In this document: in pieces, positions 26,384 through 36,116 of the stretch
Position numbering within the stretch: the stretch's first letter is position 1
Layout of the letters: each line of letters begins with the position of its first letter
Assembly: GCF_009372235.1 (NCBI RefSeq)
Contig: NZ_ML762924.1
Span: forward strand, 90,186 to 154,185
Reading direction: 5' to 3'
DNA length: 64,000 nucleotides
Origin: Dickeya oryzae
GTDB taxonomy: Bacteria > Pseudomonadota > Gammaproteobacteria > Enterobacterales > Enterobacteriaceae
Made by a program: the position numbers and the translations under genes
Notes under the pieces: model-generated
Seen by the model: only the letters and a program-made list of their open reading frames with translations
What the model was told of the DNA's origin: nothing
Database searches by the model: none

Positions 26384-27196
26384 TTATTTCGCGTAATACC
26401 AGGGCCAGCCGCGACGGCTGATGACCCGTAGCAGCACATCAAGCAAAAACGCCAGCACCGTTATCCAGGCGACGTAGGGCAGAATGACATCCATCGCCAG
26501 ATAGCGACGCATCAGGAAGATGCGGTAGCCCAGCCCTTCGGTGGCGGCGATAGCTTCGGCGGCGATCAGAAACAGCCAGGCGGAGCTGAGCGACAGGCGT
26601 ACGGCGTCCAGTAAGCGTGGCATCAGCTGTGGCAGGATCACCCGCCACAGGATTTGGCCGCTGTGGCCGCCGAGGGTTTGCGCTTTTACCAGTTGTTCCT
26701 GCGGCAGGCTCTGGATATAGAGTTGCAGGTCCCGCACGATGAATGGCGTGATGCCCACCATAATCAACACCACCTTGGATACCTCGCCCAGCCCGAAAAC
26801 GATGAATAGGATCGGTAGCACCGCCAACGGTGGGATCAGCGCAAACAAGGTGATCAGCGGCGACAGGGTGGCGCGCACCGCCGGGAGTGCGCCACATAGC
26901 AGCCCGAAGACCAGCGCCAGCACGGCGCTTAAACCCACGCCGGTCAACAACCGCAGCAGGCTGGCGGCGGTGTCGACCCACAGCAGGTATTCGCCGGTGC
27001 GCTCGTTGGGTTCAAACGCCATACGGTGCATGGCTTGCGCCATCGCCCCCAGGCCTGGCAGCAGTTTGTCAGCGGCGTTCACCGCCAGCCGGGCGTCGGA
27101 CGCCATCAGGTAGACGAGCAGCAGCGCCAGTAGCGGCAGAAACCCCATCATCCCGCGTGTCAGCGGCAACGGCTGGTAGTTAATCAATTTGCGCAT
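26384..27196 (-). CDS. NitT/TauT-type ABC importer permease
   Basis: A 270-residue inner-membrane permease with about 6 segments and a BPD_transp_1 core. The EAA-type cytoplasmic loop reads LVKAQTLGGHSGQILWRVIL. It is similar to permeases of the nitrate/sulfonate/urea-amidolyase-associated class and sits between the ATPase gene and the binding-protein gene (16-bp gap). Confidence 0.9.
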   Translation of the reverse strand: MRKLINYQPLPLTRGMMGFLPLLALLLVYLMASDARLAVNAADKLLPGLGAMAQAMHRMAFEPNERTGEYLLWVDTAASLLRLLTGVGLSAVLALVFGLLCGALPAVRATLSPLITLFALIPPLAVLPILFIVFGLGEVSKVVLIMVGITPFIVRDLQLYIQSLPQEQLVKAQTLGGHSGQILWRVILPQLMPRLLDAVRLSLSSAWLFLIAAEAIAATEGLGYRIFLMRRYLAMDVILPYVAWITVLAFLLDVLLRVISRRGWPWYYAK

Positions 27197-27212
27197 CCGG
27201 CGTTCTCCTGTA

Positions 27213-28268
27213 TTACAGCTTGTTGTCGACGGCCAGTTTCAGGAACTCGTCGCTAAAACGCAGTTTGACGTTGTTGGTATTACCCCACAGACCAGCCGGA
27301 GTTGAGACACCGACCACGTCTGCGCTGGGGGCGCTGTCACCCAGCAGGCCATGACGGAAGGAGAACTCTGCGACTGACTGCATGGTGGTTTTCAACTGCG
27401 GGTTCTGGACGAACTCCAGCGTTTGTTTCGGGGTGGCGAACAGGTGGGTGGCGGCCAGTTGCGCGTCAAACCCGGCCAGGTCGGTACCGGCGGCTTGCCC
27501 CATGGCGGTGCGGGCTTCACGGGCGGTAGCGCTGTCGCCTGACATGGTTTGCAGGGTTTCATACCATGCGCCAGTCAGCGCTTTGCCTAACTCCGGGTGA
27601 TTTTTCAGCGTCGCGGTGTTGACCACCAGTAGATCGAGGATTTCGCCGGGGATTTGCGCGGAAGAAAACGCCAGCTGGCTACCCGGCTGTTTTTTGGCTT
27701 CCGCCAGCAGTGGGTTCCAGGTGATGATGGCCTGTACGTCAGGTGTACCAAAGGCGGCGACGAGATCAGCATCGGCGGTGTTCACCACCTTGATGTCTTT
27801 CTCGCTCATACCGTTCTTTTCCAGCGCTCGTGCCAGCAGGTAGTGAGAGACCGACAGTTGCACCAGATTAATCGGTTTGCCTTTGAGTGACGCCAGGCTG
27901 TTGGTCCCTTTGATCAGAATGCCGTCGTTGCCGTTTGAGTAGTCGCCGACGATAAGTGCGGTGCTGTCCACGCCGCCTGCGGCAGGAATAGTCAGCGCGT
28001 CCATGTTGGTCATGGCGCAGCCGTCAAAACCACCAGAGGTGTATTGGTTAACGGATTCAATGTAATCGTTGACCTGTACAAACTGGATATCAATGCCGTA
28101 CTTGTCGGCCCATTTTTTGATAATGCCGTGCTGCTGGGCGTAATCCCAAGGCATCCAGCCGGCATAAATAGACCAGCAGAGTTTAAACGCGGGTTTGTCC
28201 GCGGCCTGTACGCCGAGGCTGCACAGTGCCAGTGCGCAAACAAGGAGTAATCGTTGAATCGTTTTCAT
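27213..28268 (-). CDS. ABC solute-binding protein of the carboxylase-associated importer
   Basis: A 351-residue periplasmic binding protein with a signal peptide (MKTIQRLLLVCALALCSLG, cleavage near VQA-ADK). The mature part starts AFKLCWSIYAGWMPWDYAQQ, typical of the NMT1/TauA-like proteins annotated as putative urea transporter binding proteins beside urea carboxylases. The start at 28268 is preferred because an in-frame extension would run into the riboswitch expression platform. Given the riboswitch, guanidine or a guanidine-containing compound is a likely ligand. First gene of the operon. Confidence 0.9.
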   Translation of the reverse strand: MKTIQRLLLVCALALCSLGVQAADKPAFKLCWSIYAGWMPWDYAQQHGIIKKWADKYGIDIQFVQVNDYIESVNQYTSGGFDGCAMTNMDALTIPAAGGVDSTALIVGDYSNGNDGILIKGTNSLASLKGKPINLVQLSVSHYLLARALEKNGMSEKDIKVVNTADADLVAAFGTPDVQAIITWNPLLAEAKKQPGSQLAFSSAQIPGEILDLLVVNTATLKNHPELGKALTGAWYETLQTMSGDSATAREARTAMGQAAGTDLAGFDAQLAATHLFATPKQTLEFVQNPQLKTTMQSVAEFSFRHGLLGDSAPSADVVGVSTPAGLWGNTNNVKLRFSDEFLKLAVDNKL

Positions 28269-28308
28269 GGTGAATGTCCTCTGACGTTGGGCGCAATCAT
28301 TAAAGAAA

Positions 28309-28354
28309 GAAAAAAGCAGGAGGGCGGCGAGCATGCATCTCGCTGTATCCTCCC
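28309..28354 (-). terminator. Riboswitch expression platform (terminator hairpin)
   Basis: On the minus strand GGGAGG pairs with CCCTCC around a second short stem (GCGAG/CTCGC), followed by TGC and six Ts. The 5' arm overlaps the 3' end of the ykkC aptamer (CCCGGGAGG), so aptamer folding and terminator folding compete. This predicts antitermination when guanidine is bound. Confidence 0.8.
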
Positions 28355-28440
28355 GGGCTTTTTTCCCGCCGTGTAACCGCCAGAGGGCGGTCGGTAACTC
28401 TCGGACCTGCGCAGTAAAGCCGGAACCCTAGTCACCCATT
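28345..28440 (-). ncRNA. Guanidine-I riboswitch (ykkC class)
   Basis: On the minus strand the conserved blocks occur in the right order: GACTAGGGTTCCGG (about 28420-28433), GGTCCGAGAG (28398-28407), ACACGGCGGGA (28364-28374), then AAAAAGCCCGGGAGG. These are the hallmark sequences of the ykkC guanidine-I aptamer. The element is the leader of the importer-UAAP-carboxylase operon, about 75 nt before its first start codon. Confidence 0.93.
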
Positions 28441-28977
28441 TCCAAATTGTCTGGCGACACCGGTTGCCCGCTATCGCTCCTGCTGTCGATGATATAAAGC
28501 AAAATGCTTGCCAGCTTGTGTGGCAACCTGCGTGCCTTTGAAGGGCAATAACCGTGTTTTGATTTATCTATCAAGCTATTAACAGGGGATGTCATCGGGC
28601 CAGATGGCAAGTCGGTAAGGGGAGGGATGAGCGATAATGGTTAGCGTGCCTTGTCGGGTTGCACTGTTTATGTGCAAGATGGCACGGTGTTGGTGTGAAA
28701 GAGGCCAGTGGTGTGCAGGTTCATGCGCATACTGCCCGTTGCAGGAGCGTGCCTGGGTAACAGAACAGACAATTCTGCAGGTGGCATGGCATTTTTCCGG
28801 CGTAGAATAGTGATTCTTAACGGCTGAGCTGGCGGTTGGGTGAAAAAAACAGGCGTGGTATGTGCCATGCGGCGGCTGGTTCGGTTACGCTTAGGGCGAT
28901 ATGACTGTCGGGTGACTGCTCGTTGGTGAGCCAACAAGGTCGCCGGGTCACGGTAGTGAAAATAAACAGGAGTAGTA
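28441..28977. other. Promoter region of guanidine operon and yiaF
   Basis: A 537-bp region that must hold the leftward promoter of the riboswitch-led transcript and the rightward promoter of yiaF. Short open frames here lack ribosome sites and recognisable protein features. No regulator site could be supported. Confidence 0.4.
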
Positions 28978-29688
28978 ATGATGTTGGCGGATTACCGTTC
29001 GCGCTGGCTGCTGCCAGTGGTTATGTTGGTTGTGGCATTGCAACTGTCGGCCTGCGGCGACAAGGATAAGGATGCTCGTCAGGCGTTCATCACTTTCCTG
29101 CAGGGAATTTCACAACAGGAAGGGCGTCAGTTGCCAGCGTTGACCGAACAGCAGAAACAGAGCTTCGGGCGCTTTACCCAGGATTACGCTGTGATGACCG
29201 ATTTCAACCAGCAGTTGGATCAGGCATTAGCGGGCAGCCTGACACCGGTGCTGGATGTGATATCCCACATTCGTGTACCGCAGGATTACATGACACAACG
29301 CGATAACCTGCGTCAGGCGCTTGGTGGCCTGAATATGCTAAGCCCACAGGTGCAGAACGCCAAAACACTGGCGGATAACGCCCGCCGGGCGCTCAAGCAG
29401 ACGGAAGAATTGCAGTCGGTGTATGACAAGGTCTACAACCGCGCGGTTTCTTTGCCTGCAAACGCGATGGTGACCGTGGTGCCAGCCAGCACGTCATTTG
29501 CGCAAAGCGTTGTGCAGGTCGGGGAGTATCTCCAGGCACAGGGCAACCAGGTGGTATTTGGTAACAACGGCGTACAGTTCCACACCCAGCAGCAGGTGGA
29601 TCAGTACAACAGCCTGATGACGGACATTGCTAACCAACAGCAAAAACTGTTCACCACCCTCAAGTCTCAGAATTTCCTGCCCCACTAA
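28978..29688 (+). CDS. yiaF: DUF3053 lipoprotein YiaF
   Basis: A 236-residue probable lipoprotein. The signal segment RWLLPVVMLVVALQLSAC ends with a lipobox (LSAC), so the mature protein is lipid-anchored. The Asp-rich residues after the Cys could influence inner-membrane retention. The rest is helical with the DUF3053 pattern FITFLQGISQQEGRQLPALT near the N-terminus, as in E. coli YiaF, which also lies near glyQS. The function is unknown. Two adjacent ATGs (28978 and 28981) follow AGGAG; either could be used. Confidence 0.88.
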   Translation: MMLADYRSRWLLPVVMLVVALQLSACGDKDKDARQAFITFLQGISQQEGRQLPALTEQQKQSFGRFTQDYAVMTDFNQQLDQALAGSLTPVLDVISHIRVPQDYMTQRDNLRQALGGLNMLSPQVQNAKTLADNARRALKQTEELQSVYDKVYNRAVSLPANAMVTVVPASTSFAQSVVQVGEYLQAQGNQVVFGNNGVQFHTQQQVDQYNSLMTDIANQQQKLFTTLKSQNFLPH

Positions 29689-29701
29689 GGTGGTTCGCGA
29701 T

Positions 29702-29732
29702 ATGGGCCGGTTTTCGCGAAAAGGCCGGCCCA
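29702..29732. terminator. Hairpin after yiaF
   Basis: GGGCCGG pairs with CCGGCCC through a loop that itself contains TTTTCGCGAAAA. The T-tract is weak. Confidence 0.45.
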
Positions 29733-29883
29733 TGGCGAAATTTATTGTGATTTAAATCACAGTACGCTCCACACTGGTGCTATCGCTGACGGAACTTATC
29801 GCGGGCATCAGCCTGAAAAAAGCCTTCTGATTTCAGTGTGCGGTTGGCGTCTGCCATTACCATCCACCATAAACACCCGCCAT

Positions 29884-29917
29884 AAAAAAGGGCAACCCAG
29901 CCGGGTTGCCCTTTTCT
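29884..29917. terminator. Bidirectional intrinsic terminator
   Basis: AAAAAGGGCAACCC pairs with GGGTTGCCCTTTT, with A- and T-tracts on both sides. It lies between converging yiaF and the chemoreceptor gene. Confidence 0.75.
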
Positions 29918-29935
29918 GTGCTGTTTTATCGCTTC

Positions 29936-29970
29936 CCCTTTTTACCGGTTTTGCTGTGGTAAAAAGGGGG
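29936..29970 (-). terminator. Terminator of the chemoreceptor gene
   Basis: CCCCTTTTTACC pairs with GGTAAAAAGGGG across an 11-nt loop, just downstream of the leftward chemoreceptor stop. Confidence 0.6.
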
Positions 29971-29986
29971 GGCGTTTGATGACTGA

Positions 29987-31873
29987 TTAACGCTTATAAG
30001 ACAGCTGTTGTTGGTGACTGGCGAATGGCAAACCGTGACTCGCGGGTGCCAGCTCATGCGTGGATGAGAGGCGGAAAACCGATACGGCGTTGGAGAGCAC
30101 CATAGCCTGTTCTTCCAGCGAGCTGGCGGCAGCGGACGACTGCTGCACCAGTGCGGCGTTTTGCTGGGTGGTGCTGTCCATCTCGACAATTGCCTGATTC
30201 ACCTGCGCGATACCGCGACTTTGCTCATCGGACGCGACGGTAATTTCACCCATAATGTCGTGTACATGCGTTACCGCAGTCACGATCTCCTGCATGGTTT
30301 TACCCGCCGAGTGGACCAGATGCGCCCCTTTCGATACCTGCTCGACCGAGGTGGAAATCAAGCCTTCAATTTCTTTGGCTGCCTGCGAACTGCGCTGTGC
30401 CAGGTTACGCACTTCATTGGCGACCACGGCGAAACCACGACCCTGCTCACCCGCACGGGCCGCCTCTACCGCGGCGTTAAGCGCCAGAATATTCGTCTGG
30501 AACGCAATACCGTTGATGACAGAGGTGATTTCCGCGATGCGCTTGGAACTGCCTTCGATATCGGACATGGTTTGCACCACATCGGCGACCAGTTTGCCGC
30601 CTTCCTGCGCGGTGTGCGTGGCATCCAGCACCAGTTTGTTGGCCTGGTGGGCGTTAGCGGCGTTCTGTTTCACGGTAGCGGTGAGCTGTTCCATGCTGGC
30701 GGCGGTTTCTTCTACCGATGCCGCCTGAGATTCGGTGCGGGCGGCCAGATCGTTATTGCCGGTGACAATTTCGCTGGCGGCGGTGGTTATCTGAGTGACC
30801 CCCATCCGAATATCATCGATCATGTTATGCAGGTTGGCCTTCATTTTTGCCATTGCACCAAACAGCATACCCAGCTCGTCGTGGCGTGTGGTTTCAATCG
30901 CGACAGTCAGATCGCCGGTGGCGATACTTTCAGCAATAGCCACTGTACTGTTTAATGGACGGGTAATCAGGTGCGAGATATACCAGGCAATCAGCGCGCC
31001 GAGTATCAGGGTAATCAGCGAGGTAATGGCAATCTGCCATTCGGCACTGGTGATATCGCTCTGAGTAGCGGCGGTTTCCTCTGCGACCATCTTATCGACC
31101 GTGTCGAGCAGTTGATTAGCCGTTTCACCCAGCTGTTTGGCTTGTTCCATCTCCACCGTATAAGCCGGAAGGTAAGCCAGGATCTGCGTTTTATAGGTCG
31201 ACAGCGTAGAGACAACCGGTGCCATAATCTCCTGCTGCTCCGGTGTCAGCACCTGAATAAATTGGCTGAGGCCTTTTTGTGCATCGTCCAGCGCCGCAAT
31301 CAGCGGTTTTTCCGACTCACTATTTAATGACAACAGCAGGCCGCGTACCAGGTAACGCACGTTCACCAGCTTTTGGTGCAACGAGGTCAGTTGTAACTGC
31401 AGCGGCATGTTGCCAGCGACCTGTTGTTCTATTTGTTTGAGCGGCTTTTCAGAGTCGGACAGGTTCCAGCTTTTTCTGACGGCATCTTTTTTGGCTACCG
31501 CGTCGGTATAATTTTTCTGACGCTCTTTATATAGCGCAATCAGCTTGCTGATATTATCCAGACGCTCATTATAATCGCCACGCCAGGGTTTATCCTGAAT
31601 AGAAGAAATTAATTTAACAATATTATCAATGTGTTTACTATTTTCTTTAATACTATCTGGGCTATAGCTGGCACTATACAGTGCGCGATAATAACGGGCT
31701 TCAGTAACTTCATCATTGATTTGGTTGCTGAAGATAACTTTTTCAAAACGCCCCTTCAGTGTTTCAATATAGCGGACACTCACGGCCGCAATAACGACAG
31801 TCAGTAATAGGATCAAGGAGAAACCTAATCCTAACTTCTTGCCCACTTTGATATTTTCGAATTTTATAGCCAT
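29987..31873 (-). CDS. Methyl-accepting chemotaxis protein
   Basis: A 628-residue chemoreceptor. Domains in order: a first membrane segment (about 13-33), a long periplasmic sensor domain (about 34-285) that looks helical (TarH/4HB-like, larger than usual), a second membrane segment (about 287-308) and a HAMP domain (about 310-362). The cytoplasmic signalling domain carries the invariant tip sequence [20 protein letters not shown], and methylation-helix glutamates flank it. The C-terminus ends QQLSYKR without the NWETF-type pentapeptide that tethers CheR/CheB, so it may depend on other receptors for adaptation. The ligand is unknown. The gene is monocistronic. Confidence 0.92.
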   Translation of the reverse strand: MAIKFENIKVGKKLGLGFSLILLLTVVIAAVSVRYIETLKGRFEKVIFSNQINDEVTEARYYRALYSASYSPDSIKENSKHIDNIVKLISSIQDKPWRGDYNERLDNISKLIALYKERQKNYTDAVAKKDAVRKSWNLSDSEKPLKQIEQQVAGNMPLQLQLTSLHQKLVNVRYLVRGLLLSLNSESEKPLIAALDDAQKGLSQFIQVLTPEQQEIMAPVVSTLSTYKTQILAYLPAYTVEMEQAKQLGETANQLLDTVDKMVAEETAATQSDITSAEWQIAITSLITLILGALIAWYISHLITRPLNSTVAIAESIATGDLTVAIETTRHDELGMLFGAMAKMKANLHNMIDDIRMGVTQITTAASEIVTGNNDLAARTESQAASVEETAASMEQLTATVKQNAANAHQANKLVLDATHTAQEGGKLVADVVQTMSDIEGSSKRIAEITSVINGIAFQTNILALNAAVEAARAGEQGRGFAVVANEVRNLAQRSSQAAKEIEGLISTSVEQVSKGAHLVHSAGKTMQEIVTAVTHVHDIMGEITVASDEQSRGIAQVNQAIVEMDSTTQQNAALVQQSSAAASSLEEQAMVLSNAVSVFRLSSTHELAPASHGLPFASHQQQLSYKR

Positions 31874-32156
31874 TGGTTTTCTTCCATCATTAATAGGCTC
31901 TTAATCACCGGGGATTTAGCTGTTCACTATCAGGTTACCCTGCATCACCTGGCTTTTCCGATACGGGGAGCAGGGTTATTGCCCCTCGTGGTTGCGTACC
32001 CCAGCTGATATCAGGAACGCTGCCTGGTTGTTGCTTTTTTTGCTGTGCTTTTAAATCTATTGGGTAATTGTGTGAATATAAAATTGCCATGCTGGCGGCC
32101 ATATACCGACTATGACGAGAGCACGCTGAATCTATCGGCGTACCCTGCTAAAACTT

Positions 32157-32223
32157 TATACCCGCCATACTTCAAGTTGCCGGTGTGTTAGGCGTTCCTG
32201 CAACCCGAATGATTTAAGGTATA
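32157..32223. repeat. Short repeat element with inverted TATACC ends
   Basis: The element begins TATACCCGCCATACTTCAAG and ends in AAGGTATA. Its two halves match the left end (CAAGTTGCAGGTGTGTT) and right end (CCTGCAACTCGAAT) of the large element at 50473-50797, with the interior missing. It appears to be an internally deleted copy of the same dispersed repeat. Confidence 0.65.
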
Positions 32224-32259
32224 CACTGTTTTTCCCGTTCATGATTCGAAAAACACAAT

Positions 32260-32296
32260 AAAAAAACCCGGTATAACGAAAGTTATTCCGGGTTTG
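32260..32296 (-). terminator. Terminator of sodA
   Basis: On the minus strand AAACCCGGAATAACT pairs with AGTTATACCGGGTTT-type sequence around TTCG, followed by a T-run. It lies about 45 bp past the sodA stop. Confidence 0.85.
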
Positions 32297-32340
32297 TCGG
32301 GTTTAATTTCCTGTTCGGAAATTAATTGTTACTTTCTGTA

Positions 32341-32967
32341 TTATTTCTTCGCTTCGGCAAAACGCTTAGCGGCTTCGTCCCAGTTTACAACGCTCCAGAA
32401 GGCTTTGATGTAATCCGGGCGACGGTTCTGATATTTCAGGTAGTAGGCGTGTTCCCACACGTCCAGCGCGATGAGCGGGTAGCCGGAGGCACCGGAAATC
32501 GCTTCACCCATCAGCGGGCTGTCCTGGTTGGCAGTGGAAACCACAGCCAGCTTGCCGTCATCTTTCAGTACCAGCCACGCCCAGCCTGAACCGAAACGGG
32601 TTGCGGCAGCCTGCTCGAATTTTGCTTTGAACTCGTCAACGCTGCCGAAATCACGCTCAATCGCGGCTTTCAGTTCGCCTTCCAGCGTAGTGCCCAGTTT
32701 CAGCCCTTTCCAGAACAGGCTGTGGTTGGCATGGCCACCGGCGTTATTACGCAGCGGGCCTTTCTTGTCAGCAGGCAGTTGATCCAGCTTGGTGATCAAC
32801 TCTTCGGCAGACAGGCTGGCAAATTCAGGCAGGGACTCCAGCGCTGCGTTAGCGTTATTGACGTAGGCCTGGTGGTGTTTGGAGTGATGGATTTCCATCG
32901 TCTGCGCGTCGAAATGCGGCTCCAGTGCGTCATAAGCATAAGGCAGGGATGGCAGTGAATAACTCAT
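32341..32967 (-). CDS. sodA: Manganese superoxide dismutase
   Basis: A 208-residue Mn/Fe-family superoxide dismutase that converts superoxide to peroxide and oxygen in the cytoplasm. Metal ligands are visible: His in [12 protein letters not shown] (about 27), His in [13 protein letters not shown] (about 82), and Asp and His in [14 protein letters not shown] (about 168 and 172). The [10 protein letters not shown] motif and overall sequence fit the SodA (Mn) branch. The start at 32967 ([13 protein letters not shown]) matches E. coli SodA; an in-frame extension of 10 residues is unlikely. Confidence 0.95.
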   Translation of the reverse strand: MSYSLPSLPYAYDALEPHFDAQTMEIHHSKHHQAYVNNANAALESLPEFASLSAEELITKLDQLPADKKGPLRNNAGGHANHSLFWKGLKLGTTLEGELKAAIERDFGSVDEFKAKFEQAAATRFGSGWAWLVLKDDGKLAVVSTANQDSPLMGEAISGASGYPLIALDVWEHAYYLKYQNRRPDYIKAFWSVVNWDEAAKRFAEAKK

Positions 32968-33221
32968 GTTTAGCATCTCCATTGTTGTGGTGCGCAAATT
33001 CTTGTCATGTACAAATCGTTATCATGCACAAGGCGTTTGTGTAACCGGTCTGTGCGGCACCGTCGTTTGTTAGCACCGCGTAAGCATTAAGTTCATTATA
33101 GTTAATTAAATGATCTTGAAAACGATTATTCACGGTGAAAGCCAGATTAATGTGGGGTTTTATCCTATTATTACAATTGGTTATGCCGTAATTAGACTAG
33201 CTAACAACAAATCGATCTAAG

Positions 33222-33268
33222 CTATACCCGGCGCAGCCGTTATGGCTGCAACCGTTGCGGATGGGTAT
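33222..33268. repeat. Inverted repeat spanning the fdhD stop codon
   Basis: TATACCC and GGGTATA bound a segment containing the hairpin GCAGCCGTTATGGCTGC. The fdhD stop codon lies inside the hairpin loop region. It could terminate fdhD transcription or be a dispersed repeat that supplied the gene's last codons. Confidence 0.4.
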
Positions 33269-34058
33269 AGATGGTGGCGCGCCCGGGGCGGCAAAAGCCA
33301 ACCAGCGTGAGATTGCAACGCTCCGCGACCTCTACGGCCAGTGAGGTGGCGGCAGAAACCGCAAACAGGATTTCCACACCACACATCGCGGATTTCTGCA
33401 CCATTTCATAGCTGGCGCGACTGGAGACCAGCGCGGCACCTTGTTGCCAGGGCTGGCGTGCCCGTGTTCCCAATAGTTTATCCAGCGCTACGTGGCGACC
33501 GACGTCTTCACAACCGCCCAGTAACTCGCCTTGCGGCGACAGCCAGGCCGCCGCATGGGTCGCACCGGTCAGCGCACCAGCCTGTTGCACGTTTTTTAAT
33601 GCCTGTAATGCGCCTTCCAGACAAGACAACGAGAAGTGCTGTGTAAATGGCAGTGGCGCTACCGGTTTACCAATTTCCGCCAGTTGCTCCACACCACACA
33701 CACCGCAGCCGGTGCGCCCATCCATCGCTCGCCGACGTGCTTTTAGCCCGGCAAAACGGCGGCTGGACAGCTCTATTTGTACTTCGATACCGTTACATAC
33801 CGGCACAACATCCATGCCGTAAATATCCTGCGCCGACTCAATGATGCCTTCTGATAAAGAAAAGCCGAGCGCAAACGGTTCGAGATCTTTTGGCGATGCC
33901 ATCATCACGACGTGTGAAATACCGTTGTAAACCAGCGCCACCGGCACTTCTTCCGCCAGCCAGTCCTGCTGCGGTAAATCCAGCGCACCCTGACGCCAGA
34001 CATGATGCTGGCAGGCGCCAGAACGCGCTGCAACGTCCTGAGAATCATCACTGTTCAC
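33240..34058 (-). CDS. fdhD: Formate dehydrogenase accessory sulfurtransferase FdhD
   Basis: A 272-residue FdhD protein that passes sulfur from IscS to the molybdenum cofactor of formate dehydrogenases. The functional cysteine pair is in [13 protein letters not shown] (Cys118 and Cys121). Further conserved elements are [14 protein letters not shown] near residue 60, [15 protein letters not shown]-like [15 protein letters not shown] near 190, and the C-terminal [11 protein letters not shown]. No formate dehydrogenase structural gene lies nearby in the window. Confidence 0.94.
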   Translation of the reverse strand: MNSDDSQDVAARSGACQHHVWRQGALDLPQQDWLAEEVPVALVYNGISHVVMMASPKDLEPFALGFSLSEGIIESAQDIYGMDVVPVCNGIEVQIELSSRRFAGLKARRRAMDGRTGCGVCGVEQLAEIGKPVAPLPFTQHFSLSCLEGALQALKNVQQAGALTGATHAAAWLSPQGELLGGCEDVGRHVALDKLLGTRARQPWQQGAALVSSRASYEMVQKSAMCGVEILFAVSAATSLAVEVAERCNLTLVGFCRPGRATIYTHPQRLQP

Positions 34059-34421
34059 TGTGTTGTGCCTGTTGTTGGTGAATCTATTCCGACATTATTT
34101 CACCGCCGTGGCGACGATGCGAATTTTTATCCTGCCACAGTGCGGCTATCCCATTGAGTGTAAAAGCGCTGGCATCAATGCGGGGATAGCAAACTGTGCG
34201 CTGTGTCGAAGAGTGATATTTTTTACTGCTACAGGGCTTTTACAATCCGGCAACACTGTATACGATTTAATCATTACTTTCTGTGAGGACCAATCAGCCA
34301 GATTAGGGTCTATCCTTGCCGACGTTTGCGCCGACGAGGTCTGGCTGCCGCACGCAGGGGCACCGGCATGAGGCCGCGTATCTTCCTGCAATGACACGTT
34401 GTGTTACCAAAGGAGAAAGGA
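34059..34421. other. Divergent region fdhD / aldB
   Basis: A 363-bp gap containing promoters for fdhD and aldB. I see no clear operator or coding sequence. Confidence 0.4.
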
Positions 34422-35957
34422 ATGGACATCGATAACGCAAGCCGGGTGAAACCTGGTGAATACGGCCCTGCCCTTACGCTGAAAAAGCGTTATGACAACT
34501 TTATCGGCGGCGCGTGGGTCCCGCCCTCCGGTGGAGAGTATTATGTCAACCTGACGCCGGTGACCGGACAACCCCTGTGCGAAGTCGCCAGCTCCAGCAG
34601 CCGTGATGTTGATCATGCGCTGGATGCCGCTCACAAGGCCAGCGCGGAGTGGGGGGCCCTCTCTAGCCGCGAGCGTGCGCAAATCCTCAACCGGATAGCC
34701 GACCGTATGGAGGCGAATCTGGAACTGTTGGCCAGCGCGGAAACCTGGGATAACGGAAAGCCTATCCGTGAAACCATGAATGCTGATGTGCCGTTGGGCA
34801 TCGATCATTTCCGTTACTTTGCCGCCTGTATCCGCGCGCAGGAAGGGTCTATCAGCGAAATCGATCATGACACTGTCGCCTACCATTTCCATGAGCCGCT
34901 GGGCGTTGTCGGGCAAATTATCCCCTGGAACTTCCCGTTGCTGATGGCGTGCTGGAAGCTGGCACCGGCGCTGGCTGCCGGTAACTGCATCGTACTGAAG
35001 CCGGCCAAACTGACCCCGCTGTCGGTGCTGCTGCTGATGGAATTGATTCAGGATATTTTGCCGCCGGGCGTACTGAACGTGGTGAACGGGGCGGGTGGGC
35101 AGATTGGTGAATATCTGGCGACATCGCCGCGTATCGCCAAAGTCGCCTTTACCGGCTCGACCGAAGTGGGCCAGCAGATCATGGGGTATGCGGCGCAGAA
35201 CGTTATCCCGGTTACGCTGGAACTGGGCGGCAAATCGCCGAACATTTTCTTTGCCGACGTAATGGACCAGGAAGACAGTTTCTTTGACAAAGTGCTCGAA
35301 GGGTTCGCGCTGTTTGCCTTCAACCAGGGCGAAGTCTGTACCTGTCCGAGCAGGGCATTGATTCAGGAGTCTATCTACGAGCGGTTTATGGAACGCGCCA
35401 TCAAACGCGTCGAGTCTATTCGGGTCGGTAACCCACTCGATAGCCAGACCATGATGGGCGCGCAGGTCTCAGCCGGTCAGCTGGATACCATCCTCAACTA
35501 CATTGATATCGGTAAGAAAGAAGGGGCGGAAGTTCTGACGGGTGGGCACCGTAAAGTGCTGCCGGGAGAACTGGCGCAAGGCTACTATCTGGAACCGACG
35601 ATCCTGTTCGGCCAGAACAGCATGCGCGTGTTCCAGGAAGAGATCTTTGGACCGGTACTGGCGGTCACCACCTTCAAAACACCGGAAGAAGCGCTGGCGA
35701 TTGCCAACGATACGCCTTACGGTCTGGGGGCGGGTGTGTGGAGCCGCAATACCAACATTGCGTACCGTATGGGGCGCGGCATCCAGGCAGGCCGTGTCTG
35801 GACCAACTGTTACCATGCTTACCCGGCCCATGCCGCGTTCGGTGGTTATAAACAGTCCGGTGTCGGGCGTGAAAACCACAAGATGATGCTGGAACACTAC
35901 CAGCAGACCAAATGCTTGCTGGTGAGCTACTCCGAAAAACCGCTCGGTCTGTTCTAA
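34422..35957 (+). CDS. aldB: Aldehyde dehydrogenase AldB
   Basis: A 511-residue NAD(P)-dependent aldehyde dehydrogenase that oxidises acetaldehyde and related aldehydes. The catalytic Glu lies in [14 protein letters not shown]. The nucleophile is Cys306 in [18 protein letters not shown]. The C-terminal half follows E. coli AldB almost residue for residue (for example [20 protein letters not shown] and the end SEKPLGLF). The start at 34422 has AGGAG 6-7 nt upstream. It is monocistronic, with a strong terminator following. Confidence 0.95.
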   Translation: MDIDNASRVKPGEYGPALTLKKRYDNFIGGAWVPPSGGEYYVNLTPVTGQPLCEVASSSSRDVDHALDAAHKASAEWGALSSRERAQILNRIADRMEANLELLASAETWDNGKPIRETMNADVPLGIDHFRYFAACIRAQEGSISEIDHDTVAYHFHEPLGVVGQIIPWNFPLLMACWKLAPALAAGNCIVLKPAKLTPLSVLLLMELIQDILPPGVLNVVNGAGGQIGEYLATSPRIAKVAFTGSTEVGQQIMGYAAQNVIPVTLELGGKSPNIFFADVMDQEDSFFDKVLEGFALFAFNQGEVCTCPSRALIQESIYERFMERAIKRVESIRVGNPLDSQTMMGAQVSAGQLDTILNYIDIGKKEGAEVLTGGHRKVLPGELAQGYYLEPTILFGQNSMRVFQEEIFGPVLAVTTFKTPEEALAIANDTPYGLGAGVWSRNTNIAYRMGRGIQAGRVWTNCYHAYPAHAAFGGYKQSGVGRENHKMMLEHYQQTKCLLVSYSEKPLGLF

Positions 35958-35994
35958 CCCGACAACCGTGCGTTGTCACCTGACAGACGATACA

Positions 35995-36021
35995 GGGGCT
36001 ACATCTGCAGCCCCTTTTTTT
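35995..36021 (+). terminator. Terminator of aldB
   Basis: GGGGCT pairs with AGCCCC around an 8-nt loop, followed by seven Ts. Confidence 0.85.
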
Positions 36022-36030
36022 GTCTATAGA

Positions 36031-36060
36031 AAACCCCCAGCCAGGCTGGGGGTTCCGTTT
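36031..36060. terminator. Bidirectional terminator aldB / xylB
   Basis: CCCCCAGCC pairs with GGCTGGGGG around a 1-nt loop, with T-rich sequence on both strands. It serves the leftward xylB transcript. Confidence 0.8.
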
Positions 36061-36116
36061 TGCTCGATATCTGGACGAGTTGCATTAACACCTCGTTCAG
36101 AAGCAAAGAGAAAAGA

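Larger units (their letters stand above)
31874..32340. other. Intergenic region chemoreceptor / sodA
   Basis: A 467-bp gap carrying the chemoreceptor promoter on its left, a short inverted-end repeat (32157-32223) in the middle and the sodA terminator on its right. No gene is supported. Confidence 0.5.

Noticed and set aside
20475-28268. Classical urea-use (urea amidolyase) operon
   Set aside because: Rejected as the primary reading because the operon is led by a guanidine-I riboswitch and lacks allophanate hydrolase.
28668-28937. 89-residue leftward frame upstream of the riboswitch
   Set aside because: No ribosome site, no recognisable protein features, and it lies where the operon promoter is expected.
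33100-33140. Fur box upstream of sodA
   Set aside because: The AT-rich stretch resembles the consensus only weakly, too few matched bases to claim a site.
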